Source: JAPULR01 sp963665075 (GTDB lineage Bacteria > Chloroflexota > Dehalococcoidia > Lucifugimonadales > GCA-2712585). Taken from it: DNA of 64,000 nucleotides. Position 1 is the stretch's first letter; every line of letters starts with the position of its first letter. The stretch lies in contig OY762063.1 of the NCBI GenBank assembly GCA_963665075.1, forward strand, positions 434,001 through 498,000. Reading direction: 5' to 3'. Both the position numbers and the translations under genes were made by a program. Positions 63,738-64,000 of the stretch are shown here, one piece after another. The notes beneath the pieces are model-generated. The model did not search any database. It worked only from the letters and a program-made list of their open reading frames with translations, and was not told the DNA's origin.

Positions 63738-64000
63738 CTACCCGCCAATCTGGTACATCTCAATCTTGCGTCGAGTCGAACCGGCCAACTCAAACCGCTC
63801 CTCCGAGTACCTGTCCCTACGCCTAGCCCAGATGCCCGCGATTATGTCCGTCAACTCCGCGTCCGTCGCGCCTTCACGCAATGGCCCCCTCAAATCCCGT
63901 CCCACGCCGGCAAACAGGCACGTATACACCTTCCCCTCCGTCGATAGACGCGCCCGTGTGCAGTCGGCGCAGAAGGGCTGCGACACCGACGAAATAATCC
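63738..64000 (-). CDS. moaA: GTP 3',8-cyclase MoaA, C-terminal part (runs off right edge)
   Basis: The fragment ISSVSQPFCADCTRARLSTEGKVYTCLF carries the three Cys of the C-terminal 4Fe-4S cluster, and ends in MYQIGG, the conserved GG tail of MoaA. It makes the substrate for MoaC, whose gene lies in the same direction downstream, separated by two small inserted-looking genes. The radical-SAM N-terminus is outside the window. Confidence 0.93.
   Translation of the reverse strand, partial: IISSVSQPFCADCTRARLSTEGKVYTCLFAGVGRDLRGPLREGATDAELTDIIAGIWARRRDRYSEERFELAGSTRRKIEMYQIGG

Overview
The window is high-GC bacterial DNA, probably a Chloroflexota of the Dehalococcoidia/SAR202 type. I infer this from the gene content: paired family III CoA-transferases with MaoC-like hydratases, many amidohydrolases and M20 hydrolases, a stand-alone Lrp ligand-binding domain, a DUF5679 mini-protein and a Uma2 protein. 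Frequent TTG/GTG starts and three families of short intergenic repeats point the same way. No rRNA or ribosomal protein gene is present to fix the taxonomy.

Region by region. 1-10.6 kb is a defence island. It holds the N-terminal 551 residues of a type II Cas9 running off the left edge, a divergent tracrRNA candidate, a NYN nuclease, a RelE/ParE-type toxin with its partner, a low-GC KAP P-loop NTPase, a type IIG-like restriction-methylation enzyme, a DUF7662-like/PIN pair, and a second copy of the toxin partner beside a broken toxin. 10.7-17 kb holds a secreted peroxiredoxin/solute-binding fusion with an in-frame TGA that reads as selenocysteine, an MFS transporter, a lipoprotein and an Lrp-type protein. 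17.2-23.6 kb is a tight catabolic operon of two CoA-transferases, an ornithine-cyclodeaminase-like enzyme and two MaoC-like proteins. 23.7-24.7 kb is a DUF3800 gene preceded by its own promoter and a compact three-way-junction RNA ending in a U-tract. 24.8-31 kb has an FMN alpha-hydroxy-acid oxidase, then five tandem copies of a two-gene module (small partner protein plus retropepsin-like protease). 31-34.9 kb has an amidohydrolase, two mini-proteins and a split TPP enzyme.

34.9-36.0 kb is a complete IS110-family element. Its ends, target core and bridge-RNA guides can all be read from the sequence. 36.4-54 kb is metabolic: amidohydrolase, amino-acid-type binding lipoprotein, M20 peptidases, RidA, Uma2, gamma-glutamyltransferase, acetamidase/formamidase, cupin, sulfite-oxidase-like Mo protein, ATC-hydrolase-like protein, aldo/keto reductase, carbamoylase-like hydrolase, a PLP enzyme and aconitase. 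54-64 kb holds small unknown proteins, a secreted double-CAP protein, a PD-(D/E)XK nuclease gene between 171-bp direct repeats that duplicate the aroA start, aroA, tRNA-Met(CAT), an RNase HI-MoaC fusion, a DUF6338-like membrane protein and the C-terminal part of moaA.

Much of the window looks like scavenging of organic acids, amides and amino-acid derivatives (CoA activation, hydration, hydrolysis, uptake). It is interrupted by lower-GC accessory genes and elements that appear to have been acquired.
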